From NCBI GenBank assembly GCA_016125355.1, contig WGLX01000004.1, positions 1 through 64,000 on the forward strand: DNA of 64,000 nucleotides, given 5' to 3'. The DNA is from Actinomycetales bacterium. Lineage in GTDB: Bacteria > Actinomycetota > Actinomycetes > S36-B12. Shown piece after piece: positions 1-10,048 of this stretch (the first letter of the stretch is position 1; every line of letters starts with the position of its first letter). The notes below the pieces were generated by a model. It worked only from the letters and a program-made list of their open reading frames with translations, was not told the DNA's origin and searched no databases. Both the position numbers and the translations under genes were made by a program.

Positions 1-188
1 ACCGGACAGATCCCGGCAAGGGCACCCGACACGGGGCCAAGCGATTCACGAGTCACAGCGGAGAAGCAGACCAACACCCACCCTGCCAGCCAGCCCCAGG
101 CCAGCCACGCCCAGAATCACAGAAGCGGTTCAACTCGTGGGGGCGGGGCTCGTGGGGGCGGGCCCGGGCGGGCGGAGCGCCGAGAGGG
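1..188. other. non-coding stretch, no gene seen
   Basis: No reading frame with a credible start is visible here. Positions 130-180 are very G-rich on the plus strand and hold an imperfect direct repeat of a cgtgggggcgggg-type motif. It lies just downstream of the minus-strand gene that ends at 189, so it is the 3' flank of that operon. I see no clear hairpin or promoter. Confidence 0.5.
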
Positions 189-479
189 TCAGGCCTCGCC
201 GTGCTCGCGGAGGTAGGTCACGAAGCGCGCTCGCAGCAGCGACTCCGTCGTCGGATCGAGCGGGTTGTCTCCCACCATCTCGCGCCACGCGCGCACGCTC
301 TCGATGATGGTTCCGCCCACAGCACCGAGATCGCCGCCCTCACCCTCGATGGCCTGCATGCCGGGCATGTGCGAGAACAGGTCGGTGAAGAAGCCGACGT
401 CCAGATGGTGCTCCGCCCGCTTGAAGGCGCGCTCGCGCAACTCGTCGAACGGCAGATCCTCGAGGGCGACGTCACTCAT
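189..479 (-). CDS. small conserved hypothetical protein (96 aa)
   Basis: A 96-residue acidic, probably cytosolic protein with no membrane segment or signal peptide. It starts at an ATG and lies 9 nt downstream of the DUF3180 gene, so it is probably the last gene of the ftsH-folate operon. I do not recognise a domain. The only visible features are a Gly-rich stretch near residues 46-56 and a mixed-charge helical N-terminus. Position and codon usage support it being real; function is unknown. Confidence 0.65.
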   Translation of the reverse strand: MSDVALEDLPFDELRERAFKRAEHHLDVGFFTDLFSHMPGMQAIEGEGGDLGAVGGTIIESVRAWREMVGDNPLDPTTESLLRARFVTYLREHGEA

Positions 480-488
480 GCGAGCACC

Positions 489-974
489 CTATTGCCCCGA
501 CGTTCCCGGTGGCGGATCGCCCGGGTCCGCGGGCAGGCGGCAGATGTGCTCCAGCCACAGCGCGGCCGCCGCGAGCGCCAGCGCGCCGACGGAGGCCACC
601 ACGGAGGCCCAGAAGGTCCGCACGCCGGACGCGGTGGCCAGGTAGCCGATCATGGCGACGGCGATGCCGCCGTACAGCCCGAACACGAGCGCCCCGATCC
701 GGGATGCCGCCATCGCCAACGCCGCCGAGCGGGCCGCCACGATCGGGTCCATGGGCCGGGTGCCCGGCTGCCCGCTGAGGCGCGGCTTCGTCGACCAGGC
801 CCAGTACGCCACCGACCCCGCCACCAGCCAAAGCGAGCCTGCGGCCAGCCACGGCACGGCCACCAGTCGACCCGCCCAGGAGTCGACGATCTGGACCAGG
901 CCCCACCCGACCGCGGCGCTGATGACCGCGATCGCGACGAGCAGGCGGATGCGCGTGGGCTGCATGGCGTTCAT
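489..974 (-). CDS. DUF3180 family membrane protein
   Basis: A 161-residue membrane protein with four hydrophobic segments (roughly residues 8-26, 33-55, 80-105 and 115-140). Size and position directly after folK match the DUF3180 family, which in actinobacteria is the usual last member of the ftsH-folEPBK cluster. It has no known biochemical role. I chose the ATG at 974, which overlaps the folK stop by 4 nt; a second ATG lies three codons in, at 965. The link to folate synthesis is by position only. Confidence 0.8.
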   Translation of the reverse strand: MNAMQPTRIRLLVAIAVISAAVGWGLVQIVDSWAGRLVAVPWLAAGSLWLVAGSVAYWAWSTKPRLSGQPGTRPMDPIVAARSAALAMAASRIGALVFGLYGGIAVAMIGYLATASGVRTFWASVVASVGALALAAAALWLEHICRLPADPGDPPPGTSGQ

Positions 975-1486
975 GCGGACGTCCCCCGGGGCAGGGGCAG
1001 CGCCGAATCGGTCCGGCGGACACTGGATGAGTCCAGACCCGCGACGAGGTCCGCGATCGCTCCGCGGCCTAGGAGCACGGCCTCCGGATCGACCTCGAGC
1101 CACGGTACGAGGACGAAGGCACGCTCGTGCGCCCGCGGATGCGGAAGCTCCAGGGACACCGTTGTCAGCACATGGCCGTCCATGGTCACGATGTCGATGT
1201 CGAGGGTCCGCGGCCCCCAGCGCACCTCCCGAGTGCGATGCCAGGCCGCCTCGATCCGCTGCGTCTGAGCGAGCAGGTCCTGCGGCGCGAGGGTGCAGCG
1301 GGCCAGCACGACCGCATTGAGGTAGGCATCCTGCTCCGGCCCGCCCACCGGATCCGTCTCGTAGACCGACGAGACGGCGTACGGCTCCACGCCCGACACC
1401 CGCGCCAGGTCGACCAGCGCGCCGCGCAGGATCTCGAGCGAGTCGCCGAGATTGGAGCCGAGGGAGAGCACCACGTCGTCGGACAT
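971..1486 (-). CDS. folK: 6-hydroxymethyl-7,8-dihydropterin pyrophosphokinase
   Basis: Transfers pyrophosphate from ATP to 6-hydroxymethyl-dihydropterin, giving the substrate of FolP, in the cytosol. The 171-residue protein begins with the family's SLGSNLGD motif (about residues 7-14) and holds the RWGPRTLDIDI signature in the middle. The ATG at 1486 overlaps the folB stop by one base, so translation is probably coupled. Length is typical of the family. Confidence 0.95.
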   Translation of the reverse strand: MSDDVVLSLGSNLGDSLEILRGALVDLARVSGVEPYAVSSVYETDPVGGPEQDAYLNAVVLARCTLAPQDLLAQTQRIEAAWHRTREVRWGPRTLDIDIVTMDGHVLTTVSLELPHPRAHERAFVLVPWLEVDPEAVLLGRGAIADLVAGLDSSSVRRTDSALPLPRGTSA

Positions 1487-1848
1487 CACACGGCTCCACG
1501 CACGATCCGGACGGTCACATCGTCGAAGGGCACGGGGATCGGCGCGTTCGGCTTGTGGACTGTGACGGCCACGCATGCGACTGCCTCGAAGGCGAGGCAG
1601 GCGTCCGCGATCCGTTCCGCGAGGGTTTCGATCAGGTCAACCGGCTCCCCCTCGATCAAAGCGTGCACGGCGGTCGCGACGACGCCGTAGTCGACGGTGC
1701 GCGCGAGATCGTCGGTCTCCGCTGCCGCGGCCGTCGAGACATCGAGCGTCACATCGACAACGAACTCCTGGCCCTCGGCTCGCTCATGGTCGAACACCCC
1801 GTGGTGCCCGACACCGCGGATGCCGGTGATCGTGATCTGGTCAGCCAT
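1486..1848 (-). CDS. folB: dihydroneopterin aldolase
   Basis: Converts 7,8-dihydroneopterin to 6-hydroxymethyl-dihydropterin plus glycolaldehyde. The 120-residue protein has the family's GVHG-like start (GIRGVGHHGVFDHER) and a C-terminal KPNAPIP stretch that contains the catalytic-lysine region of the family. I use the ATG at 1848; the frame runs further upstream, but that extension lies inside folP. It overlaps folP by 8 nt and folK by 1 nt within the folate operon. Confidence 0.93.
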   Translation of the reverse strand: MADQITITGIRGVGHHGVFDHERAEGQEFVVDVTLDVSTAAAAETDDLARTVDYGVVATAVHALIEGEPVDLIETLAERIADACLAFEAVACVAVTVHKPNAPIPVPFDDVTVRIVRGAV

Positions 1849-2722
1849 CGGCCCGCCCCCGTCGCCAGGCAGCCGCGACCCGCACAGCATCGCCGCTGGC
1901 GGCCACGTCATGGACCCGGACGCCCCACACGCCCAGCCCGGCCGCGATGGCGGTCACCGCGTCCGTCGCGTCGTCCCTCTGGTCGACCGGTCGAGGCTGG
2001 CCGTCCCCACCGGGAAGGAGTGCGCCGAGGAATCTCTTGCGCGAGGCGCCGATCAGGACGGGCAGCCCGAGCGACAGCAGTTGCGGCAGTTCGTGCAGAA
2101 GCGCCCAGTTGTGATCGGCGTCCTTGGCGAAGCCCAGGCCAGGGTCGAGGACGATCCGCTCGGCGGGCAGTCCCGCATCCACCGCGGAGGAGACGCGAGC
2201 CTGCAACTCGGCGACCACGTCCCGCACGACGTCGTCGTACTGCGCGAGCGCCTCCATGCGATCGCTGTGCGCGCGCCAGTGCATGGCTACGTAGGGCACG
2301 CCCAGCTCCGCGACCGCGGCGTGCATGTCCGGGTCGGCCAGTCCCCCGCTCACGTCATTGACGAGGCAGGCCCCGGCGCCCACTGCTGCCGCGGCGGTCT
2401 CCGCACGCATCGTGTCGATGCTGACACGGACTCCGGCGTCGACCAGCTCGGTGATGACCGGCAGGACGCGTTCCCGCTCGAGGTCCGCTGCGATCCGCTG
2501 CGCCCCGGGCCGGGTGGACTCACCGCCGACGTCGATGAGGTCGGCGCCCTGGTCCCGCAGGCGGACGCCGTGCGCGACGGCGGCGGCCACGTCGAGGTAG
2601 CGACCGCCGTCGGAGAACGAGTCGGGGGTCACATTGAGCACGCCCATGATGAGCGTGCGGTCGAGGCGGGCGAGGTCGTCGGGCAACCCGGCCGGCCGGG
2701 CGAGATCAACCGGCCCGGGCAT
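1841..2722 (-). CDS. folP: dihydropteroate synthase
   Basis: Condenses hydroxymethyl-dihydropterin pyrophosphate with p-aminobenzoate to form dihydropteroate. The 293-residue TIM-barrel protein shows the two family signatures: GVLNVTPDSFSDGG near residues 27-40, and DVGGESTRPG. It also has DPGLGFAKD and GASRKRFLG, which bind the pyrophosphate and pterin. It starts at an ATG that overlaps the folE stop by one base. No features mark it as the catalytically defective FolP2 type. Confidence 0.95.
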   Translation of the reverse strand: MPGPVDLARPAGLPDDLARLDRTLIMGVLNVTPDSFSDGGRYLDVAAAVAHGVRLRDQGADLIDVGGESTRPGAQRIAADLERERVLPVITELVDAGVRVSIDTMRAETAAAAVGAGACLVNDVSGGLADPDMHAAVAELGVPYVAMHWRAHSDRMEALAQYDDVVRDVVAELQARVSSAVDAGLPAERIVLDPGLGFAKDADHNWALLHELPQLLSLGLPVLIGASRKRFLGALLPGGDGQPRPVDQRDDATDAVTAIAAGLGVWGVRVHDVAASGDAVRVAAAWRRGRADG

Positions 2723-3329
2723 CAGTGCCCCAGGATCAGAGCCATGGCCTCCGCGCGGGTGGCCGGGTCACGGAGGCTGCCACGCACCGCGCTGGTCACC
2801 GTCTTCGCCCCGGGCTTGCGCACCCCGCGCATCGACATGCACAGGTGCTCGGCCTCGAGGACGACGATGGCCCCCCGCGGCTGGAGGATCCGCACCAGCG
2901 AGTCGGCGATCTGCGTGGTGAGCCGCTCCTGCACCTGAGGGCGCTTCGCGAAGACGTCGACAAGCCGGGCCAGCTTGGAAAGCCCGGTGATCCGCCCGTT
3001 CTCGTTCGGGATGTAGCCGATGTGCGCCACCCCGTGGAAGGGCACCAGGTGGTGCTCGCAGGTGCTGTACAGCTCGATGTCCTTCACGAGGACCATCTCG
3101 TCGTGACCGAGGTCGAACGTGGTCGTGAGGACCTCGTCGGGCGACATCTGCAGGCCGCGGAACATCTCCGCGTACGCGCGCGCGACGCGGGCGGGCGTCT
3201 CCCGCAGGCCGTCCCGGTCCGGATCCTCGCCGATGGCCACGAGAAGGTCGCGGATCGCCTTCTCGGTCGCCTCCGCGTCGAACGGCCGGGCCGCGACCCC
3301 GCGGGGCAGCGTCACCGGGTCGACGCCGG

Positions 3330-3333
<4 letters not shown>
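2722..3333 (-). CDS. folE: GTP cyclohydrolase I
   Basis: Opens the folate pathway by converting GTP to 7,8-dihydroneopterin triphosphate. The 203-residue protein carries the zinc ligands of the type I enzyme: Cys92 and His95 in CEHH, and Cys165 in EHLC. The N-terminal half has the usual RDGLRETP helix. The ATG overlaps the ftsH stop by 4 nt, so ftsH and the four folate genes form one transcription unit. Confidence 0.96.
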
Positions 3334-5333
<2,000 letters not shown>

Positions 5334-5353
5334 CGCATCACGGTACTACGCGG

Positions 5354-5400
5354 CCAAGGGCGCCACGAATCCCGCAGTCGAGGGGGGATGACGCCCTTGG
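5354..5400 (-). terminator. nested hairpin, probable terminator of the rhodanese operon
   Basis: A 9-bp perfect inverted repeat (CCAAGGGCG at 5354-5362, CGCCCTTGG at 5392-5400) encloses a second, 5-bp one (ATCCC / GGGAT). It begins 16 nt past the stop of the MBL/rhodanese gene and precedes ftsH. It lacks a strong T tract, so it could instead be part of the ftsH leader. Confidence 0.45.
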
Positions 5401-5415
5401 CGAACACCCTTCGGG

Positions 5416-6900
5416 TCAGCCAGCGGTCTCGCGGACGCGTTCGCCAGCAGAGCGGACCACGGCCCGGGACGCGAGCCAGGTCCAGCCCGGCTCACGACTG
5501 GGCGCCTCCTCCGAGACGATGGCGAAGCCGGCCTTGGCTGCGTTGCCGAAGTCGTCGTCGACGTGGACCGCGTTCTCGAAGCCGTGGTGGTGCAGCATCG
5601 ACACGACCGCCGAGGCCCGGTAGCCGGAGCCGCAGTACACGTAGACGGGCTCGGTGCGCGGGAGCTCGCCCATGCGGTCGTGGACGTCGTAGAAGGGCAT
5701 GAACGTCGCCCCCGCCACGTGGCCGGCCTCCCACTCGAGGATCTGCCGGGTGTCGAGGACGACACCGGCGTGCTCGACGTCCCATTCGGCCTTGAGGCCG
5801 TCGAAGGTGACCCTCCGGATGGTCTTCGGCTGCTCGCCGTCCTCCATCCAGAACACCGGGCCGCCCACCGCCTGCGCGGCCGGTCGGTCGATGCCGACGC
5901 GGACCAGCTCCCGCTGGGCGGCCTCGATCTGCTCGGTCGTCGCGCCGAGCAGGGTGACGGGCGTGCCCCACGGGATCATCCACGCGAGGTAGTTGATGAA
6001 CGGGCCGTCGAGGTCGAAGTTCACGGACCCCGCGACGTGCCCCGCCGCGAACATCTCGCGGCTGCGCAGGTCGACGATCCACTCCCCGGCGTCGATGCGT
6101 CGGCGCAGCTCGGCCGGCTCGGCGAGCACGGGCAGCGACAGGTCCACGTCGGCCGGGCCGGCAGCGTTCGTCGGGCCCATGTGGGCGTAGTAGGCCGGGA
6201 AGACGTCGAGTCCGGCGAGCAGGACCTCGACGAAGTCCTCCTCGCGCTGTGTCAGCGCCGGGTTGATTCCCTTCTCCTGCCCGATGTTCGTCTGCACGCC
6301 CTCCGTCTGGATGGAGGAGCAGAAGGAGCCGAAGCCGTGGGTCGGGTAGATCGCGGTCTCCTCGTCGAGCCGCTCGACGAGGCGGTGCGCGGAGTGCCAC
6401 TGGTCGTGCGCCTGCTTCTCGGTCAGGTCCGGGGCGACCAGGTCGGGCCGGCCCACCGTTCCGTAGAGGAGGGACCCGCCGGTGAACACCGCACCGGGAT
6501 GCCCGTCACGGCTCACCGCGAACGAGACGTGGTGCGGGGTGTGGCCGGGCGTGTGGACGACGGCCACGTCGAACGAGCCCACGCGGAAGGTGTCGCCGTC
6601 GCGGACCGGAACGACCCCGTCCTGGCCGAGGTAGGCGAGGTCCACGTCACCGGGCACGACGTAGATGGCGCCATGGCGACGCGCGAGCTCGAGGCCGCCC
6701 GTGACGTAGTCGTTGTGGATGTGGGTCTCAGCAACATGCGACACGGTGAGGCCGTGCTCGGCCAGCAGCCGTTCGATCCGGTCGAAGTCGCGGGGCGGAT
6801 CGACGACGAGGGCATGGTCACCATCGTGCGCGATGTAGCTGCGGTCCCCGAGGCCCTTGGTCTCGAGGACGAGGATGTGCGGGGCGCTGGTGTAGGTCAT
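5416..6900 (-). CDS. MBL-fold/tandem rhodanese fusion (CstB-like)
   Basis: A 494-residue cytosolic protein. Residues 1-240 are a metallo-beta-lactamase-fold domain of the ETHE1/persulfide-dioxygenase type (H60, H62, D64 in THIHND; H120 in TPGHT). Residues about 262-350 form a rhodanese domain without a catalytic Cys, and residues 372-465 an active-looking rhodanese with Cys423 in YCGSGYR. This order matches CstB of Staphylococcus, which oxidises persulfide and releases thiosulfate. Two things differ from ETHE1: the last residue of the HxHxDH motif is Tyr65, and the Asp that binds iron in ETHE1 (TGD) is Gly142 (TGGSLLYG). Dioxygenase activity is therefore inferred, not shown. It follows the single-domain rhodanese gene by one base and shares its promoter. 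Confidence 0.85.
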   Translation of the reverse strand: MTYTSAPHILVLETKGLGDRSYIAHDGDHALVVDPPRDFDRIERLLAEHGLTVSHVAETHIHNDYVTGGLELARRHGAIYVVPGDVDLAYLGQDGVVPVRDGDTFRVGSFDVAVVHTPGHTPHHVSFAVSRDGHPGAVFTGGSLLYGTVGRPDLVAPDLTEKQAHDQWHSAHRLVERLDEETAIYPTHGFGSFCSSIQTEGVQTNIGQEKGINPALTQREEDFVEVLLAGLDVFPAYYAHMGPTNAAGPADVDLSLPVLAEPAELRRRIDAGEWIVDLRSREMFAAGHVAGSVNFDLDGPFINYLAWMIPWGTPVTLLGATTEQIEAAQRELVRVGIDRPAAQAVGGPVFWMEDGEQPKTIRRVTFDGLKAEWDVEHAGVVLDTRQILEWEAGHVAGATFMPFYDVHDRMGELPRTEPVYVYCGSGYRASAVVSMLHHHGFENAVHVDDDFGNAAKAGFAIVSEEAPSREPGWTWLASRAVVRSAGERVRETAG

Positions 6901-6901
6901 G

Positions 6902-7213
6902 TCAGGCTCCTGAGGTGACGGCGAATCCGGCCGAGCGCCAGGCGGACGTGCCGCCGTCCACGCTCACGGCGTGCACGCCGTGCCGATCCAGGTAGGACGC
7001 GGCCTGGTAGCTGCGGTTGCCGGTCTCGCAGACCAGCCAGATGGGCTGGGAGCCCTTGATCTCGTCCATGCGGAGGGGGACCAGGCTCAGCGGGATCCAC
7101 TCGGCATGGGGGATGTGCCCGGAGACGAACTCATGCCGCTCGCGGACGTCGATGACACGTTCGCCGCGCTGGTGCGCGGCCGCCAGTTCGGTGACATGTG
7201 CAGTGAAGACCAT
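6902..7213 (-). CDS. single-domain rhodanese (sulfurtransferase)
   Basis: A 103-residue cytosolic rhodanese with the catalytic Cys62 in VCETGNRS and the family's N-terminal IDVRERHEF motif. It likely carries persulfide sulfur to or from partner proteins, as CstA-type and PspE-type rhodaneses do. I chose the ATG at 7213 because a -10 hexamer lies exactly 7 nt before it and no Shine-Dalgarno is present, which suggests a leaderless mRNA. It is the first gene of a two-gene operon with the CstB-like fusion. Confidence 0.9.
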   Translation of the reverse strand: MVFTAHVTELAAAHQRGERVIDVRERHEFVSGHIPHAEWIPLSLVPLRMDEIKGSQPIWLVCETGNRSYQAASYLDRHGVHAVSVDGGTSAWRSAGFAVTSGA

Positions 7214-7220
7214 GCGGGAA

Positions 7221-7249
7221 ATAATACCCCCGGGGGTATTGGTCCGCAA
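7221..7249 (-). promoter_or_regulatory. leaderless promoter of the rhodanese operon
   Basis: Read on the minus strand, TTGCGG (7249-7244), a 17-nt spacer, then TATTAT (7226-7221), followed after 7 nt by the ATG at 7213. This spacing puts the transcription start at or next to the start codon. The operator at 7223-7240 fills most of the spacer and overlaps the -10 box, so a bound repressor would exclude RNA polymerase. Confidence 0.65.
7223..7240. promoter_or_regulatory. CsoR/CstR-type operator, perfect 18-bp palindrome
   Basis: AATACCCCCGGGGGTATT is a perfect palindrome. CsoR-family repressors (copper sensor CsoR, persulfide sensor CstR) bind sites of this ATACC-GC tract-GGTAT type. Because it controls rhodanese and CstB-like genes, a CstR-like persulfide sensor is the likelier ligand. 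No CsoR-family gene is present in the window, so the regulator must be encoded elsewhere. Confidence 0.7.
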
Positions 7250-7346
7250 GTCGGTGGATGACCGCAGGACGCGCCGCGACGTCGCACCGACGACCCGAGG
7301 TGACGTGGGACAGATGAGTCAAACACCAGCGATAGCAGGCGTTTTC

Positions 7347-7379
7347 GCTCGTTTCTCCCACTACGTGGGAGAAACGAGC
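7347..7379 (-). terminator. 15-bp perfect hairpin after hpt
   Basis: GCTCGTTTCTCCCAC (7347-7361), a TAC loop, then the exact complement at 7365-7379. It starts 10 nt beyond the hpt stop codon and separates the dacB-side genes from the rhodanese operon. The short loop and perfect stem fit an intrinsic terminator; the flanking T tract is weak. Confidence 0.6.
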
Positions 7380-7389
7380 CAACCGTGGG

Positions 7390-7944
7390 TCAGCCGCCGT
7401 AGACGTGCGGCGCGAGGGTGCCGACGCACCGGAGGTTGCGGTACTTCTCCGCGAAGTCCAGGCCGTACCCCACGACGAACTCGTTGGGGATGTCGAAGCC
7501 GATGTACCGCGGCGCGACGTTGACCTTCTGCGCGTCCGGCTTGCGCAGCAGGGTGAAGACCTCGATGGACGCGGGCCCCCGGGAGCCGAGGTTCTTCAGC
7601 AGCCAGGACAGGGTCAGGCCGGAGTCGAGGATGTCCTCAACGACGAGCACGTGCCGACCGCTCAGGTCGGTGTCGAGGTCCTTGAGGATGCGGACCACGC
7701 CGCTCGACGTCGTGCCAGAGCCGTACGACGACACCGCCATCCAGTCCATCTCGGCGGTCCGGTGCAGGCTGCGCGCGAGGTCGGCCATGACCATCACGGC
7801 ACCCTTGAGGACCCCGACGAGGAGGAGGTCCTTGCCCTCGTAGTCCCGGTCGATCTGGGCAGCGAGCTCACGCAGCCGCCCGGTGATCTGCTCCTCGGTG
7901 AGAAGGACGTGCTCAAGTTCCGTGGTCAGGTCCTCAGGCTCCAC
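7390..7944 (-). CDS. hpt: hypoxanthine phosphoribosyltransferase
   Basis: Salvages hypoxanthine (and guanine) to IMP/GMP using PRPP in the cytosol. The 184-residue protein has the PRPP-binding signature [13 protein letters not shown] and a C-terminal DFAEKYRNL. The frame is open far upstream, but I place the start at the GTG at 7944, preceded by an ACGGAG-like ribosome site; homologs begin at this point. It overlaps the end of tilS by 11 nt. hpt normally sits directly beside ftsH in actinobacteria; here the rhodanese operon lies between them. Confidence 0.93.
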   Translation of the reverse strand: MEPEDLTTELEHVLLTEEQITGRLRELAAQIDRDYEGKDLLLVGVLKGAVMVMADLARSLHRTAEMDWMAVSSYGSGTTSSGVVRILKDLDTDLSGRHVLVVEDILDSGLTLSWLLKNLGSRGPASIEVFTLLRKPDAQKVNVAPRYIGFDIPNEFVVGYGLDFAEKYRNLRCVGTLAPHVYGG

Positions 7945-8977
7945 CGGGCGCTCCGTTCTCGGGGGTGGGCGATCGCAGCCACAGCCTGCCACAGTCGCGC
8001 TCGGCGACGACCCCTCCTGGCAGACGTGCCTCTCCCTGGCCACGCCAGCGGTCGACGAAGTCGCGCAGCCGCTGCACGTGGTCGTAGTCGAGGTCCTCAC
8101 CCGGGGCACCTGCCGCCAGTGCCATCGCGCGGAGGACCCGGCCCCGGATCGCCCCCGGCAGCGCCGCCAGCTCACCGCAGTCCGCCGACCATGCACCTTC
8201 GCGGCGGACGGCCACCGCGTCGAACGCCTCCCGCGCCGCGGCATCCAGCGCGTCCGCATCCTCGCGGAGCAGGTCGGCGGTCCGGCTCAGGCCGCGCACG
8301 ACGCCCGGGCCGAGCGCCTCGCCCAGGTCGTCCAGCAGCCGACGGACCCGCACGCGGGCGAACGTCGGGTCCTCGTTGTGCGGGTCCGACCAGGCACCGC
8401 GGCCCAGGGGTGCGAGGGCCTCGCGCGCGGCGGCCCGCACGGTGGCTCGCTCGAGGTGGAGGAAGGGGCGGCGCCAGAGACCCGACGACGTGGCCATGCC
8501 GGCCAGGCTCCGGGCCCCCGACCCGCGGGTCAGCCGCAGGAGAACGGTCTCGGCCTGGTCCTCCCGGGTGTGCCCGAGCAGCACGGCGTCAGCGCCGGCG
8601 GCCACGGCCGCCTCCTCGAGGGCCGCGTAGCGGGCCGTACGAGCCGCCGCCTCGGGGCCTCCCGGACCGGACACCTGCACGCGGACCACCTCGGCGGGCA
8701 CGCCCAGGAGCCCGCACGCCTCGGCGGCGGCGTCCGCCACCTGGGCCGAGCCGACCTGCAGGCCATGGTCGATCACGAGGGCCGACGCGGCGAGTCCCCG
8801 TCGCTCGGCCACCCACCCGGTCGCGGCCACCAGTGCGATGGAGTCCGGGCCGCCGGAGCACGCCACCATGACCCGCCCCAGCACGCCCCGGTCCTCGCGC
8901 GTCGACAGATCGTCGACCGCCATCGACACCGCCGTGCGCGTGTCCACGGTCTCGGTTGACGCGGACCGAGCCGTCAC
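7934..8977 (-). CDS. tilS: tRNA(Ile)-lysidine synthetase
   Basis: Attaches lysine to C34 of the CAU-anticodon isoleucine tRNA, changing its decoding from AUG to AUA. The 347-residue protein has the ATP-pyrophosphatase P-loop SGGPDS at residues 41-46 and an IDHGLQ motif after it. Length is typical of actinobacterial TilS without the full C-terminal domain. It overlaps the preceding zincin gene by 4 nt and hpt by 11 nt. Confidence 0.94.
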   Translation of the reverse strand: MTARSASTETVDTRTAVSMAVDDLSTREDRGVLGRVMVACSGGPDSIALVAATGWVAERRGLAASALVIDHGLQVGSAQVADAAAEACGLLGVPAEVVRVQVSGPGGPEAAARTARYAALEEAAVAAGADAVLLGHTREDQAETVLLRLTRGSGARSLAGMATSSGLWRRPFLHLERATVRAAAREALAPLGRGAWSDPHNEDPTFARVRVRRLLDDLGEALGPGVVRGLSRTADLLREDADALDAAAREAFDAVAVRREGAWSADCGELAALPGAIRGRVLRAMALAAGAPGEDLDYDHVQRLRDFVDRWRGQGEARLPGGVVAERDCGRLWLRSPTPENGAPGGA

Positions 8978-10038
8978 GGCAGCGACTCGACCCGACGGAG
9001 CCAGCCATGTGGGTCATGCAGCTCCGCGCGGGTGGGCAGGTACTCCGGCGCCGTCCACACCCGGTTGAAGTCGGCCATCCCCACCGCGTCCACGGCGGTG
9101 CGGACGAATGCCGCACCGTCGCTGTACTGCCGGAGCTTGGCATCCATCCCCAGCGCCGTCCGTGCGAGGGCGTCCAGCGCCCCCGGCTGCTCGCGGCGAT
9201 GGGTGAAGCGCTCGCGGATCAGGCCCACCGACGGGATCACCTCCGGGCCCACCGCGTCCATGACGACGTCGGCGTGCCCCTCGAGCAGGGACATCAGGGC
9301 CGTGAGCTCGTCGAAGATGACCCGCTGCTCGGGTGTCTGGATCGCCTCGATGACACTCACGTCGCTCTCCGAGCGGAGGGAGCGCACCATGGCGTAGCCG
9401 AACGCCACCAGGCGCTGGAGCGCCTCGCGGGCGTTGAGGTCGGAGGCCTCGAGCAGTGCCGTGATGCGGTCGGTCAGGTGGTCGGCCAGCCACGGCACTG
9501 CTCCGAACTGCACGCGGTGGGTCTCCTCGTGAAGGCAGACCCAGTAGCGGAAGTCCCGGCTGGGGACCCCCAGCTGCTGCTCCACGTGCACGATCGTCGG
9601 GGCGACGAGCAGGAGCCGCTTCGGCGCACCAGGGTCGACGAAGGTCTCGAACTGGCCGAGCACCTTGCCGGACAGCCAGGCAAGCACCGCGCCCAACTGG
9701 AGGGCCGTGCCCCGCGAGCCGAGGCTGCGGACGACGGCGGGCGCCGCCTCCGCCTTGTCGGCGAACGCGCCCCAGGTGTTCAGCACCACCCGCATCCCGG
9801 AGACGTTCGACGCGATCCAGCCGGAGCGGTCCACGACGGCCGCTGTCGTCGTCGTGGGGGCGATGAGTCCGGTCACCTCCTGCACGGGGCCCACGGCGTC
9901 CTGCGCGAGCGCGCGCAGCATCACGACCGCGTCCCGGGCCTCCTCGGCCGGCAGGTCCGGTCCCTTCGGCGCGAGCCGGCGGGCGGTCGCGATGGCGAGG
10001 TCCCAGTCGACCGGCTCGACGGGCACGGCCTCGGTCAT
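8974..10038 (-). CDS. zinc-dependent metalloprotease-like protein (DUF2342 / F420-associated family)
   Basis: A 354-residue predicted zincin with HEETH at 170-174 and a downstream SLLEGHAD segment offering a third ligand. It belongs to the actinobacterial family annotated as coenzyme F420 biosynthesis-associated or DUF2342, which usually sits next to tilS. Substrate is unknown. The ATG at 10038 is chosen; the open frame above it lies over manA. No signal peptide is seen, so it is probably cytosolic. Confidence 0.85.
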   Translation of the reverse strand: MTEAVPVEPVDWDLAIATARRLAPKGPDLPAEEARDAVVMLRALAQDAVGPVQEVTGLIAPTTTTAAVVDRSGWIASNVSGMRVVLNTWGAFADKAEAAPAVVRSLGSRGTALQLGAVLAWLSGKVLGQFETFVDPGAPKRLLLVAPTIVHVEQQLGVPSRDFRYWVCLHEETHRVQFGAVPWLADHLTDRITALLEASDLNAREALQRLVAFGYAMVRSLRSESDVSVIEAIQTPEQRVIFDELTALMSLLEGHADVVMDAVGPEVIPSVGLIRERFTHRREQPGALDALARTALGMDAKLRQYSDGAAFVRTAVDAVGMADFNRVWTAPEYLPTRAELHDPHGWLRRVESLP

Positions 10039-10048
10039 CGGCAGCCCA

